Assembly: GCF_000712075.1 (NCBI RefSeq)
Contig: NZ_JONW01000001.1
Location: 1-64,000, forward strand
DNA: 64,000 nucleotides
Reading direction: 5' to 3'
DNA from: Caulobacter sp. UNC358MFTsu5.1
GTDB lineage: Bacteria; Pseudomonadota; Alphaproteobacteria; Caulobacterales; Caulobacteraceae
The notes beneath the pieces were generated by a model, which did no database searches, was not told where the DNA came from, and worked only from the letters and a program-made list of their open reading frames with translations. Shown here piece after piece: positions 45,128 to 55,209 of the stretch; position 1 is the stretch's first letter, and each line of letters opens with the position of its first letter. A program made the position numbers and the translations under genes.

Positions 45128-46147
45128 CTAAACGGCCACGGGCCAGCCGTCGTCGGTCCAGGCCAGGCGCTGGATGCGGAGGGTGGGGGCGCCGCCCTTT
45201 TTGGCGTCGTAGGCGTGGTAGACGATGTAGTCGCGGGCCCCGTCGCGCAGCACGGCCACGTGGCCGGGACCCTTGAAGCGCTTGGCCGGATCGAGGTCGG
45301 CGTGCAGCACGATGAAGCCGCCGCCCTTCAGCATCGGCTTGCCGAGGCGGTCGACATAGGGGCCGGCCACGGCCTTCGAGCGGCCCACCACGGTGTAGTA
45401 GCTGCTGTCGGCGCCGCGGCAGCAAAAGTCGAACGAGGCGAACAGGTAGAACCAGCCGTCGCGCTGGACGATGTAGGGCGCCTCGATGGCGTCGGGATGG
45501 GGACGGGCGGCGATGGACGTCAGTTCGGCCCCGGCCTTGGGCTTGCCCGTCGCCGGGTCGATCTCGACCAGCTTCAGGCCGGTCCAGAAACTGCCCAGGC
45601 TCATCCACACGCGGCCGTCCGGGCCGGTGACGATGTTGGCGTCGATGGCGTTGAAGTCGTCGCCCGACTTCGAGGCCAGCACCACGCCCTCGTCGCGCCA
45701 GCCGAAGGCCGGGTCGGACCGGTCCAGCGTCGCGGTGGTCTGCAGGGCGATGACCGAGCGGTTCTTCCCGAAGGTCGAGAGCGCATAATAGAGGTGGTAG
45801 CGGCCGTTGATCAGGCTGATGTCGGGCGCCCAGGCGCCGCGCGTGCCGGGCACCTCCTTCTGCGCCCAGTCGGGCAGGGCGGGCATGACCGCGCCGGCCA
45901 GGGTCCAGGTGACCAGGTCGGGCGAGGTGCGCCAGTGGATCAGGCCGGGCGGCTGGTTGGCCTGGCTGGTGCAGAACAGGTGATAGGTCGCGCCCTGCTT
46001 GATGATGCAGGGGTCGTGGACAGGCGACAGGTCGCCGGTCATCCGGTCGTTTAGGCTTGCGGTCGTTTGGGCGGAAGCCTGGGCGGCGGCGATCCCGGGG
46101 AGGGTCGCGCTCAGGGCTCCGGCCAGGGCGTGTCTGCGGGTCAGCAT
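45128..46147 (-). CDS. GH43 arabinanase / arabinofuranosidase
   Basis: A 339-residue five-bladed beta-propeller hydrolase of family 43. The signal peptide begins MLTRRHALAG with twin Arg and ends AAAQASAQ, so Tat or Sec export is possible. The catalytic base Asp is in SPVHDPCIIK (about 41-50), a second carboxylate region is DDFNAIDANIV, and the general acid is in DAIEAPYIVQRDGWFYLF. These are features of endo-1,5-alpha-L-arabinanases, which cut the arabinan backbone. GGAG lies 7 nt upstream. It is separated from the TonB receptor by a terminator, with no regulon site of its own. Confidence 0.88.
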   Translation of the reverse strand: MLTRRHALAGALSATLPGIAAAQASAQTTASLNDRMTGDLSPVHDPCIIKQGATYHLFCTSQANQPPGLIHWRTSPDLVTWTLAGAVMPALPDWAQKEVPGTRGAWAPDISLINGRYHLYYALSTFGKNRSVIALQTTATLDRSDPAFGWRDEGVVLASKSGDDFNAIDANIVTGPDGRVWMSLGSFWTGLKLVEIDPATGKPKAGAELTSIAARPHPDAIEAPYIVQRDGWFYLFASFDFCCRGADSSYYTVVGRSKAVAGPYVDRLGKPMLKGGGFIVLHADLDPAKRFKGPGHVAVLRDGARDYIVYHAYDAKKGGAPTLRIQRLAWTDDGWPVAV

Positions 46148-46163
46148 CACGAACTCCGGCGCG

Positions 46164-46200
46164 AAAACGGACCCGCCCGGCTCCAACGGAACCGGGCGGG
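46164..46200 (-). terminator. Terminator between the TonB receptor and GH43
   Basis: On the minus strand CCCGCCCGGTTCC pairs with GGAGCCGGGCGGG around GTT (one G-U pair), followed by TCCGTTTTCGC. The GH43 ATG is only 25 bp further, so GH43 is probably expressed at a lower level by read-through. Confidence 0.8.
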
Positions 46201-46206
46201 CGGGTC

Positions 46207-48954
46207 TTACATCTTCCAGCGGAAGCCGAGCAGGACCTGGCGGTCGTAGCGACGGGTGTCGCGCGGATACAGGTGCTTGTCGGTGAAGTAGTCCTTGAAC
46301 TCGGTGTCGAGCAGATTCACGCCTTCCAGGGTCAGGGTGATCTTGTCGCCGATCTTGTACGACAGGCTGCCGTCCAGCTGGGCGGTGTCGTCGGCGATCA
46401 GGTCGAAGCCGCTGTTCTCGAAGTTGGGCGTGTCGAGGAAGTGCTGGCGCCAGTTGTAGGCCAGGCGACCCGAGATCGGACCCTTTTCGTAGAGGACGGC
46501 TACGTTGTACGACCACTTCGACAGGCCCCGGAAATCCGTCTTCACCCCGGTGACGCCGTTCTCCATCGAGCCGTCCATGAAGGTGAGGTTGGCCTGCAAG
46601 CCGAGGCCGCTGAGCGGGCCCGGCAGGAAGTCATAGAACTGCTGGTAGCCCACCTCGACGCCGTCCAGCTTGTCCTTCCCGGAGTTGCTGGGCCGGGTCA
46701 TGATGTAGGTGGTGCCGTTGATCACCTCGTTGGCCGAGGTGGTCTCCACATAGCCGTCGATGTTGCGGTGGAAGTAGGCGACCGTCAGGAAACCGTCCGG
46801 GGCGAAGTACCATTCCAGCGAGGTGTCGAGGCTGTCGGAGGTCACCGGCTTGAGGTTCGGGTTGCCGCCCGAGCCCGACAGGAAGGTGGTGTTCGAGGCC
46901 ACCGTCGACAGCGAGACGCCCGGGTTCAGCTGGGCGAAGTCCGGCCGCGTGACCGTGCGGCCCACCGACAGGCGGGCCACCAGGTCGGGCCGCACGTCGA
47001 ACCGCAGGTTCGCGCTGGGCAGCAGATCGACCGACGAGTTCTTCTTGGTAGTCGGGGTGTACCTCAGGATCGAGGTGGCGGTGTCGACGTTGTTGCCGCC
47101 CAGGGTCTGTTCGGTGCGCACCAGGCGCAGGCCGACCACGCCGCTCCAGGGGACGCTGCCCATGTCGCCGCCGATCTTGGACTGCACGTAGCCGGCATAG
47201 GTCTTCTCGACATCCGAGAAGTACATGCCCGGGTCGATCCGGCGTTTGCCCGTGACCGGGTCGTTGCGCAGGGCGAACTCGGCGGCGCTGGTGACGTTGC
47301 GGTCGTAGAGCAGGGCGGTCTGGGCCCGCACCTTGTCGGTGTTGCTCAGCAGGTACGAGGCGCTGGGCGTGTACCACTGGGTGGTGATGTAGTCCGGACC
47401 GCCGCCGGCCATCGGCTCGGACACACCGTTCAGGCCCGGCAGGGTGCTGACCGAGGTGTGGGTGAACGGATAGGCCGCGCCGCCGTACGACTGGTTGGAC
47501 TCGGCGCTGCGGTCGGCGTAGCGGACGCCGGCGCTGATCTCGCGGATGAACTCGTCGGAGGGCGCGGTGTAGACGACGTCGGCCCGCCAATCGACCGAGC
47601 CGCCGGTCTGCTTGCCGTAGTTGTCGAACCAGTTCTCGATCGTATAGGCTGACGGATTGGTGATGTCGTAGCCCGGGCTGTTGTAGTTCAGCTGGGCGGT
47701 GCCGTCGTGGCTGGTGTCGACCTGCACCAGGGGCACGATGGTCGAGGTGTCCATGATCGGGTTCTCGTACGTGAAGTACGAGTTGGTCACCGACAGGTCG
47801 GTCGACAGCTTGAAGCTGCCCAGCTCCTTGTAGCCGCCGGCCGAGAACTGGTTGGTGTTGGAGTGCTGGTCGTTGGCCTGGGTCGACATGATCGTGAAGA
47901 CGTTGTGGTTGGTCAGCGTCTTCAGCTGGTTGGTGCCCGGGAACACCGTGGCCGACAGGTTGCCGTCGCCCAGCCAGGGCAGGCCCACCAGGAAATCCAG
48001 TTCGAACACGTTCTTGTAGTCGGTGACGAAGCCCTCGAAGTAGAGCTCGCTGGTGTCGTCCGGCCGCCATTGCAGGGCGAAGTTGGCTGCCTGGCGCTTG
48101 CGGTCGCCGGCGATCGGGATGTAGCCCATCACGAACGGACCCTGGACGTCGTCCTGCGGCGCGGGGTGGGCGGCGTTGAACGAGCCGCAGGTCCGGCTCT
48201 TGGTGCCGTTGCCGCAGTCCGTCTTAGGATCGGGCCGGACGTTGAAGGCCCGCTCCTCGTGGTAGTCGCGCTCCATGAACGACACGCCGATCAGGGCGCC
48301 GAACTCGCCGGCGCCGGTCTCCCAGCGGTTCGAGGCGGTGGCGCCGAAGTCCGGGTTCCACTTCTCGGCCTTGTCGGAATAGACCGCGTGGCCGAAGGCG
48401 TTGAACTGGGCGCCCGAGAAGTCGAACGGCCGGCGGGTGCGCACGTCGATCGCGCCGGCGATGCCACCTTCGATCTGGTCGGCCGCGGCGCTCTTATAGA
48501 CGTCGACCCGCTGCAGCATGTTGGCGGGGATGTCGGCCAGGGCGATGTAGCGGCCGGTGGTGGTGAACACCTCGCGGCCGTTCAGCAGGGTGACCAGGTT
48601 GGGCAGGCCGCGGATCAGCACCGAGTTGGCCTCGCCGGAGTCGCGGCGGACCTGGATGCCGGTCACGCGGGCCAGGGCGTCGGCGACGTTGTTGTCGGGC
48701 AGCTTGCCCACGTCCTCGGCGACGATCGAGTCGACGACCAGGTCGTTGTTCTTCTTGATCTGCTGAGCGCTCTGGGCGGCCTGGCGCTGGCCGGTGACCA
48801 CGATCTCGTCGACCGTCTGGTCGTCCTTCTGCGCGGCCGTCTGGGCCAGGGCGGGCGCGGCGCCCAGCAGGGTCAGGGCCGAGGCCGCGGATATCAGCAG
48901 AGTTTTGTGCGCGCTTCGCGCGCGCCGCACGGGATTCCGGGCGCCGGTTGTCAT
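46207..48954 (-). CDS. TonB-dependent receptor (arabinan locus)
   Basis: A 915-residue outer-membrane receptor. The signal peptide spans about 1-37 (ending APALAQ). The TonB-box-like VDEIVVTGQRQ is at about 46-56. The plug domain follows with NVADALARVTGIQVRRDSGE, LNGREVFTTTGRYIALADIP and VYKSAAADQIEGGIAGAIDV. The long barrel ends LGFRWKM. The start at 48954 has GGGAGGG 7 nt upstream; the ATG 6 nt earlier is too close. It probably imports arabino-oligosaccharides. Two regulon operators lie upstream (49017 and 49215). Confidence 0.95.
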   Translation of the reverse strand: MTTGARNPVRRARSAHKTLLISAASALTLLGAAPALAQTAAQKDDQTVDEIVVTGQRQAAQSAQQIKKNNDLVVDSIVAEDVGKLPDNNVADALARVTGIQVRRDSGEANSVLIRGLPNLVTLLNGREVFTTTGRYIALADIPANMLQRVDVYKSAAADQIEGGIAGAIDVRTRRPFDFSGAQFNAFGHAVYSDKAEKWNPDFGATASNRWETGAGEFGALIGVSFMERDYHEERAFNVRPDPKTDCGNGTKSRTCGSFNAAHPAPQDDVQGPFVMGYIPIAGDRKRQAANFALQWRPDDTSELYFEGFVTDYKNVFELDFLVGLPWLGDGNLSATVFPGTNQLKTLTNHNVFTIMSTQANDQHSNTNQFSAGGYKELGSFKLSTDLSVTNSYFTYENPIMDTSTIVPLVQVDTSHDGTAQLNYNSPGYDITNPSAYTIENWFDNYGKQTGGSVDWRADVVYTAPSDEFIREISAGVRYADRSAESNQSYGGAAYPFTHTSVSTLPGLNGVSEPMAGGGPDYITTQWYTPSASYLLSNTDKVRAQTALLYDRNVTSAAEFALRNDPVTGKRRIDPGMYFSDVEKTYAGYVQSKIGGDMGSVPWSGVVGLRLVRTEQTLGGNNVDTATSILRYTPTTKKNSSVDLLPSANLRFDVRPDLVARLSVGRTVTRPDFAQLNPGVSLSTVASNTTFLSGSGGNPNLKPVTSDSLDTSLEWYFAPDGFLTVAYFHRNIDGYVETTSANEVINGTTYIMTRPSNSGKDKLDGVEVGYQQFYDFLPGPLSGLGLQANLTFMDGSMENGVTGVKTDFRGLSKWSYNVAVLYEKGPISGRLAYNWRQHFLDTPNFENSGFDLIADDTAQLDGSLSYKIGDKITLTLEGVNLLDTEFKDYFTDKHLYPRDTRRYDRQVLLGFRWKM

Positions 48955-49016
48955 GATCATTCCCTCCCAAGTCATCGCGCCCCTTCGTCGTCGCGAAGGG
49001 TTCTGGATAACAACGA

Positions 49017-49032
49017 TCTTGTCTGACAAATA
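49017..49032. promoter_or_regulatory. FadR-type operator, TonB receptor proximal
   Basis: TCTTGTCTGACAAATA, 63 bp before the TonB receptor start. The core TTGTCTGACAA is a perfect FadR-type palindrome. Confidence 0.8.
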
Positions 49033-49214
49033 TCTGGCACGCAAGAGCAACTGTCACTTTAGTCGTACAAAAGCCATAGGCGTGAACCGCGCCCGTGAAG
49101 CCGCCAGTTTCGGCGTAATCGCCGGTATGAGCGGCGAAAACGACAACGGCCGCTCCGGGTGGGGAGCGGCCGCGCGGTAGTTTGATCGGGGATAGGCTCG
49201 AATTGTCCGTCTTT

Positions 49215-49230
49215 AGTGGTCTGACAAATA
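49215..49230. promoter_or_regulatory. FadR-type operator, TonB receptor distal
   Basis: AGTGGTCTGACAAATA, about 260 bp before the TonB receptor start and just after the GH51 stop. It could allow looping with the proximal site. Confidence 0.65.
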
Positions 49231-49255
49231 TAGTGGAAATGTCCTGACGACCTGA

Positions 49256-50764
49256 TCAGGCGCGGGTCAGGGCCACCACGTTCCAGGATTGCCGCTTCAG
49301 CACCCCGGTCAGGCGGCCGTCCGCCAGGCGGACCGTGTCGTTGGGTTTGGGCGACACCGCGTCCGGCTGGTCCTTGGTGTTGGTCCGCTTCAGGTCCGGA
49401 TCGTGCAGCTGGCTGGCCGAGGCCAGGGCCAGGCCGCCGACGCCGCGCAGGTCGACCGACAGCTCCAGGTCGTCGGTCGTGCTGCGGTTCAGGGCGAACA
49501 CCGTCACCGCGCCGGTTTCCGGATCGTGGACGATCGTCGAGAGCAGGGTGGGGACCTCGCCGTGGGCCTTGGTCGGGAACGTGCCCGTCTCGACCTTGAG
49601 CTTAAGCACCTGGCCGCGACCATAGCGGGCGGCCTCGGCGAACGGGTGGAAGATGGTCTGGCGCCAGGCCGGGCCGCCGGTCTGCGTCATGATCGGGCCG
49701 ATCACATTGACCAACTGGGCCAGGCAGCCGGCCTTCAGGCGGTCGGCGTTGTTCATCATCACGATCAGGCAGCCGCCGACCACGAGGGCGTCCTCGTGAT
49801 TGTAGACCTCCTCGATCAGCGGCGGGGCCTCGGGCCAACCGGGCTTCTTCAGGTCGTCGGGACCGCTGGCCTTGTACCAGACGTTCCATTCGTCCAGCGA
49901 CAGCATGATCCGCTTCTTGGACCGGCGGTTGGCCGCCACGGCGTCGGCGATCGCGGCCACCTCGCGGATGAAGTGGTCCAGGTCGTCGATGGTGGCCAGG
50001 AACTCGTGGATGTCGTCGGCGTCGTTGCGGCAGTAGTGGTGCAGCGAGATGTAGTCGACCTGGTCGAAGCACTGGTTCAGCACCTCGTACTCCCACTTGC
50101 CGTAGGTGGGCATGGCGCGCTGGGACGAGCCGCAGGCGGTCAGCTCGATGGTGGGATCGACCCACTTCATCACCTTGCCGGTCTCCTGGGCGATGCGCCC
50201 GTACTCGGCCGAGGTCTTGGCGCAGATCTGCCAGGGGCCGTCCATCTCGTTGCCGATGCACCAGAACTTGATGCCGTGCGGCTGCTCGTAGCCGTGCGCG
50301 CGGCGCAGGTCGGAATAGTGGGTGCCCCCCGGATGGTTGCAGTATTCGAGGAAGTGGCGGGCCTCGTCGGCGCCGCGCGTGCCGGTGTTCACGGCGAACA
50401 TCGGCTCGAGGTCCGCCTTGCGGCACCAGGTGATGAATTCGTTGGTCCCGAACTGGTTGGTCTCGGTCGAGTGCCAGGCCAGGTCCAGGCGGACGGGACG
50501 ATCTTCCTTGGGACCGACCCCGTCTTCCCAGTTGTAGCCCGACAGGAAGTTGCCGCCCGGATAGCGGACGATGGTGACGCCCAGCTCCTTGGTCAGGTCC
50601 AGCACGTCTTGGCGGAAGCCTTCCGGCGTCGCGGTGGGATGCCCCGGCTCGTAGATGCCGCCATAGACGCAGCGGCCCATGTGCTCGACGAAGGTGCCGA
50701 AGATCCGGCGGTCCAGCGGGGCCACCACGAAGTCGGCGTCGGCGATGATCTTGGCGGTCAGCAT
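49256..50764 (-). CDS. Cytoplasmic GH51 alpha-L-arabinofuranosidase
   Basis: A 502-residue retaining arabinofuranosidase without a signal peptide, so cytoplasmic. It starts with the family pattern IFGTFVEHMGRCVYGGIYEP (about 21-40). The acid/base Glu173 is in CIGNEMDG and the nucleophile Glu292 in SLDEWNVW. It releases L-arabinose from imported oligosaccharides. It is the last gene of the ABC-transporter operon, 15 bp after the substrate-binding protein gene, which ties the importer to arabino-oligosaccharides. Confidence 0.95.
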   Translation of the reverse strand: MLTAKIIADADFVVAPLDRRIFGTFVEHMGRCVYGGIYEPGHPTATPEGFRQDVLDLTKELGVTIVRYPGGNFLSGYNWEDGVGPKEDRPVRLDLAWHSTETNQFGTNEFITWCRKADLEPMFAVNTGTRGADEARHFLEYCNHPGGTHYSDLRRAHGYEQPHGIKFWCIGNEMDGPWQICAKTSAEYGRIAQETGKVMKWVDPTIELTACGSSQRAMPTYGKWEYEVLNQCFDQVDYISLHHYCRNDADDIHEFLATIDDLDHFIREVAAIADAVAANRRSKKRIMLSLDEWNVWYKASGPDDLKKPGWPEAPPLIEEVYNHEDALVVGGCLIVMMNNADRLKAGCLAQLVNVIGPIMTQTGGPAWRQTIFHPFAEAARYGRGQVLKLKVETGTFPTKAHGEVPTLLSTIVHDPETGAVTVFALNRSTTDDLELSVDLRGVGGLALASASQLHDPDLKRTNTKDQPDAVSPKPNDTVRLADGRLTGVLKRQSWNVVALTRA

Positions 50765-50779
50765 GATCGGCTCACGGAT

Positions 50780-52093
50780 CTAGAGAAGGTGGAACAGCAG
50801 GTCGTTGACGCGGTGCTCGGCGTCGGCGAGGGCGGTGTCGATGGGTTTGCGGCCGGTGATGGCGCTGGCCATCTCGTCGCCGATGATGTCCTGGATCGCG
50901 AACTGGCGCTGCACCTGCGGCGGCAGGGTCTGGCCGATGGTCGCCAGCGGCGCGATGGCCTGGCGATGGGGCAGGGCCTTGAAGCGCGGGCTGTCGATCA
51001 CCGCCTGCATCGACGGCAAGTGGCCGGTGCGCGACCAGTCGTAGTCGTGGTCGGCCAGGAACTTGACCAGGCGATAGACGGCGGCGCGCTGCGCCGGCGT
51101 CCGATCGCGATGCGGCACGACCCAGGCGTGGCCGTCGACGAAGGCGGCGTCCTTGGTCCCGAACAGGCGCGGATAGGGCACGACCGCGTAGCCGTCGGCC
51201 AGGGGGCGTCCGGGCGTGTGCGACTCCGCCTCGAACGTGCCGATCATCCAGGTGCCGACCAGATAGACCCCGCCGTCGCCGTTCATGAAGCCGCTGGTGG
51301 CGGCCGGATAGTCCTGGTCCTTGGTGGTCAGGCCCTCGTCGTACATCTGCTTGAACAAGGCCACGATCCGGTGGGCTTCGGGCGTGGTCAGCTTGATGTG
51401 CTTGGGATCGGTGAAGAACACCGCGTCCTGGGTCATCAGGTAGGTGTAGAGATTGCGGGTGTAGCTGGCCGTCTCGTTGGCCATGGCCTGGACCAGATAG
51501 GGGTTGCCGGTGGCGGCCTTGAACTGGCGGGCCTGGGCCAGCAGTTCGTCGGCGCTGGTGGGCAGCACGGGCTGTCCGTCCCTGACCAGCCCCGCTTGGC
51601 GGAACTGGCCCAGGTTGATGTGCCAGAGCGGCGCCCAGTTGTCGAAGGGCAGGCCCCAGACCTGGCCGTTCTTGGTCACGCCTTCGCGGGCGGCGCGGGT
51701 GAAGGCGGCGGGATCGACCCCGACGCTTTCCAGCCCCGGCCCCATCGGCTCGATCAGGCCGCGCGACTGGTAGTCCGAGATCGCCGACATGTGCATGGTC
51801 ACCAGGTCGGGCGGATCGCCGGCCGCGAACTGGGCCGACAACTGGTCGTAGCCGGGCCAGGCGGCGATGTTGACCTTCAGCCTGATGTCCGGGTTCTCGC
51901 GCTGGAACTGGTCCAGGAGGCCGGTGATGATCTCGCACTCGCCGTCGGGGTTGCGCGCCCCGGCCCCGGCCGAGCGGCACTCGCCGAAGATGCGCTGGAC
52001 GGTGATCCGGGTGACGTCGTCGTGCGGCCTGGAGCAGCCGAACAGGCTGAGCGCGGCGGCGGCGATCAGGGCCAGGCGCGGAAGGGCTCTCAT
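50780..52093 (-). CDS. ABC sugar-binding lipoprotein (CUT1)
   Basis: A 437-residue family-1 extracellular solute-binding protein. The lipobox LSLFGC (about 15-20) gives a lipid-anchored periplasmic protein. The fold is typical, with LLDQFQRENPDIRLKVNIAA and TSGFMNGDGGVYLVGTWMIG. It is coupled to the inner permease gene by an ATGA overlap. The substrate is most likely an arabinose-containing oligosaccharide by context; it could also accept galactosides, since a GH27 enzyme is in the regulon. Confidence 0.92.
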   Translation of the reverse strand: MRALPRLALIAAAALSLFGCSRPHDDVTRITVQRIFGECRSAGAGARNPDGECEIITGLLDQFQRENPDIRLKVNIAAWPGYDQLSAQFAAGDPPDLVTMHMSAISDYQSRGLIEPMGPGLESVGVDPAAFTRAAREGVTKNGQVWGLPFDNWAPLWHINLGQFRQAGLVRDGQPVLPTSADELLAQARQFKAATGNPYLVQAMANETASYTRNLYTYLMTQDAVFFTDPKHIKLTTPEAHRIVALFKQMYDEGLTTKDQDYPAATSGFMNGDGGVYLVGTWMIGTFEAESHTPGRPLADGYAVVPYPRLFGTKDAAFVDGHAWVVPHRDRTPAQRAAVYRLVKFLADHDYDWSRTGHLPSMQAVIDSPRFKALPHRQAIAPLATIGQTLPPQVQRQFAIQDIIGDEMASAITGRKPIDTALADAEHRVNDLLFHLL

Positions 52094-52938
52094 CGCACCG
52101 CCGCTCCCGACACCGCCCGCACGATGTACTTCTGGAAGAACACGTAGACGACCAGGATGGGCGCGCTGGCGAACACCGCCTGGGCCATCAGGAAGCCCAG
52201 GCCGCTGGTCTGGGCGAAGTTGATCTGCGAGCTGGCCACGCCCACCGTCAGGGTGAACATCTCGCTGCGCGTGGCCGAGATCAGCGGCCACCAGTAGTCG
52301 TTCCACGACGACAGGAAGGTGAAGATGCCCAGGGTCGCCTGGGCGGGCAGGGTCAGGGGCAGCAACACCTTCCAGAACACCTGCCGGCGACTGGCCCCGT
52401 CCAGCATGGCCGCCTCGTCCAGCTCGACCGGGATGGCCTTGAAGTACTGGGTCATCAGGAACACCCCGAACGGCGCGGCCAGGCCGGGCAGGATCAGGCC
52501 GGGATAGGTGTTGTGCAGGTGCAGGGCGCTGAAGAGCTGGTGGCGGGTGATGATCACCGACTGCTCCGGCACGGCCAGGCCGAACAGCACCAGGGCGAAC
52601 AGCCACTTGCGGCCCGGGAACTTCAGCCGCGCGAAGCCGTAGCCGGCCAGGGACGACAGGGCCAGCACGCCGGCGGTGGTGCACAGCGAGACCAGCAGGC
52701 TGTTGGCCAGCCAGCGGAACGCCGCCGGCCGCGCCAGGATCGAGCCGTAGTTCTCCAGGGTGTAGGGCCCGCGGAACACCGAGGCGGTGTCGCGCAGCAG
52801 CTCGCCGTTGGCCTTCAGCGACAGGCCCACCGTCCACAGCAGCGGCGCCACCATGACCAGGGCGGCCAGGGTCAGGGCGGCCCAGCCCAGGCGGTCGATC
52901 CAGGGATTGCGCCCGGCGGCGCGGTCGAGGGCGCTCAT
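52090..52938 (-). CDS. ABC sugar permease, MalG type
   Basis: A 282-residue inner-membrane protein with six segments. The EAA loop that contacts the ATPase is ELDEAAMLDGASRRQVFWKV (about 183-202). It is the second permease of a CUT1 importer. Four-base ATGA overlaps join it to both neighbouring genes, so the operon is tightly coupled. Confidence 0.94.
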   Translation of the reverse strand: MSALDRAAGRNPWIDRLGWAALTLAALVMVAPLLWTVGLSLKANGELLRDTASVFRGPYTLENYGSILARPAAFRWLANSLLVSLCTTAGVLALSSLAGYGFARLKFPGRKWLFALVLFGLAVPEQSVIITRHQLFSALHLHNTYPGLILPGLAAPFGVFLMTQYFKAIPVELDEAAMLDGASRRQVFWKVLLPLTLPAQATLGIFTFLSSWNDYWWPLISATRSEMFTLTVGVASSQINFAQTSGLGFLMAQAVFASAPILVVYVFFQKYIVRAVSGAAVR

Positions 52939-53812
52939 CGGACCGCCTCCTTCTCGCGCGTGGTCACGTACTGCAGGACGGTGGCGATCAGGATCAGGCC
53001 GAACAGGATCTCGGACGCGGCGGCCGCGTAGCCGATGTCCCAGCGCCGGAAGCCGACCTCGTAGATGAACAGCACGAGCGGCCGCGAGGCGCCGTTGGGA
53101 CCGCCCTGGGTCAGCAGCTGGGCCTGGCCGAACAGCTGGAACTGCAGCACGCACTGGATGATCACCACCAGCACCAGGGTCCGGCGGATCGAGGGCAGGG
53201 TGATGCGGGTCAGGGTCTTCCAGCGGCTGGCGCGATCCAGGGCGGCGGCCTCGTAGAGCTCGGCCGGCACCTGCTGCAGGGCGGCCAGGTACAGCATCAT
53301 CGGCAGGCCCAGGCACCACCAGACCGTGGTCAGGGCGATGGCCGGCAGCACCAGGTCGGGATGGCTGAGCAGCGGGATCGGCGGCTTGCCGGCCATGTGC
53401 AGGACGTTGGCGATCAGCCCGCCGTCGGGGATCAGCACAAGCCGCCAGATCAGGGTCACGATCGTCACCGACAGCACCGACGAGCTGAAGAACACGCCTC
53501 GGAAGAAGGCCGCCGCGCGGGTGGGGCGGTTCAGGGCGATGGCCAGCCCCAGGGCAATGACCGCCAGGGGCGGCACGGTCAGCAGCACGAAGTAGAAGGT
53601 GTTGCGCACCGCCTGCAGGAAGACCGTATCGCGCAGCAGCCGGCCGAAGTTCTCGAGCCCGACGAACGCCTCGCCGCCGAACAGGTCGGCCTTGTGCAGG
53701 CTCAGCCACACGCCGGCCAACAGCGGATAGAGCAGCAGGACCAGGTAGACGACCAGATACGGCGTCACGAACAGCCCGTTGGTCCAGGAACTCCTGCGGG
53801 GCGAAGCAGCGC

Positions 53813-53816
<4 letters not shown>
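52935..53816 (-). CDS. ABC sugar permease, MalF type
   Basis: A 293-residue inner-membrane protein with six segments and the EAA loop ELYEAAALDRASRWKTLTRI (about 189-208). It heterodimerises with the following permease. ATGA overlap with the ATPase gene upstream. Confidence 0.94.
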
Positions 53817-54904
<1,088 letters not shown>

Positions 54905-55021
54905 GAATCCACTCCCCGGTCGGCCCGCGACGCGTGACGGAAGGGTGGCGGGACGCCGTCGTCTCTTCCCGATCACGGCGCCTGGGCGCTCTTGTTTCCG
55001 CCCGCCTTTGGTGGGGGCTGG

Positions 55022-55050
55022 TTTTGTCTGAGTTATTTACTCAGACAAAA
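55022..55050. promoter_or_regulatory. Double FadR-type operator, ABC operon
   Basis: TTTTGTCTGAGT (55022-55033) and ACTCAGACAAAA (55039-55050) are a perfect 12-bp inverted repeat around TATTT, about 120 bp before the ATPase gene. Each arm contains the TCAGACAAA half of the regulon motif, so two dimers or one extended site are possible. Confidence 0.75.
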
Positions 55051-55147
55051 GCGGGATAACGGCGATTTCAACGGCGCGCAAGGCGAAATATGGGGTCGTG
55101 GAAGAATCAAAACGCCCTGCCGCACGGTAAGCGCGGCAGGGAGTTTA

Positions 55148-55163
55148 TAATTGTCGGACTATA
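55148..55163. promoter_or_regulatory. FadR-type operator, ABC operon distal
   Basis: Reads TATAGTCCGACAATTA on the minus strand, almost identical to the galM site, about 245 bp before the ATPase gene. Confidence 0.7.
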
Positions 55164-55171
55164 GATACTGC

Positions 55172-55199
55172 CGGGGACAGGCGCATGCGCCTGTCCCCG
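55172..55199. repeat. Perfect 28-bp palindrome
   Basis: A palindrome centred at 55185/55186, each half CGGGGACAGGCGCA, 11 nt after the stop of the aldehyde dehydrogenase gene. Same family as 26903, 29735 and 15961; no U-run follows. Confidence 0.88.
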
Positions 55200-55209
55200 A
55201 TCGCAGTCC

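Larger units (their letters stand above)
48955..49255. other. Promoter region of the arabinan TonB receptor
   Basis: A 301-bp gene-free stretch between the GH51 stop and the TonB receptor. It holds two copies of the regulon operator (49017-49032 and 49215-49230) and is relatively AT-rich. No small gene is seen. Confidence 0.7.
54905..55209. other. Promoter region of the ABC/GH51 operon
   Basis: A 305-bp gene-free region between the ALDH stop and the ATPase start. It contains the double operator at 55022-55050, a single operator at 55148-55163 and the palindrome at 55172-55199. No coding signal seen. Confidence 0.7.

Noticed and set aside
49289..52147. Very long plus-strand open frame opposite GH51 and the sugar-binding protein
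   Set aside because: Same artefact: antisense shadow of well-supported enzymes with catalytic residues on the minus strand.
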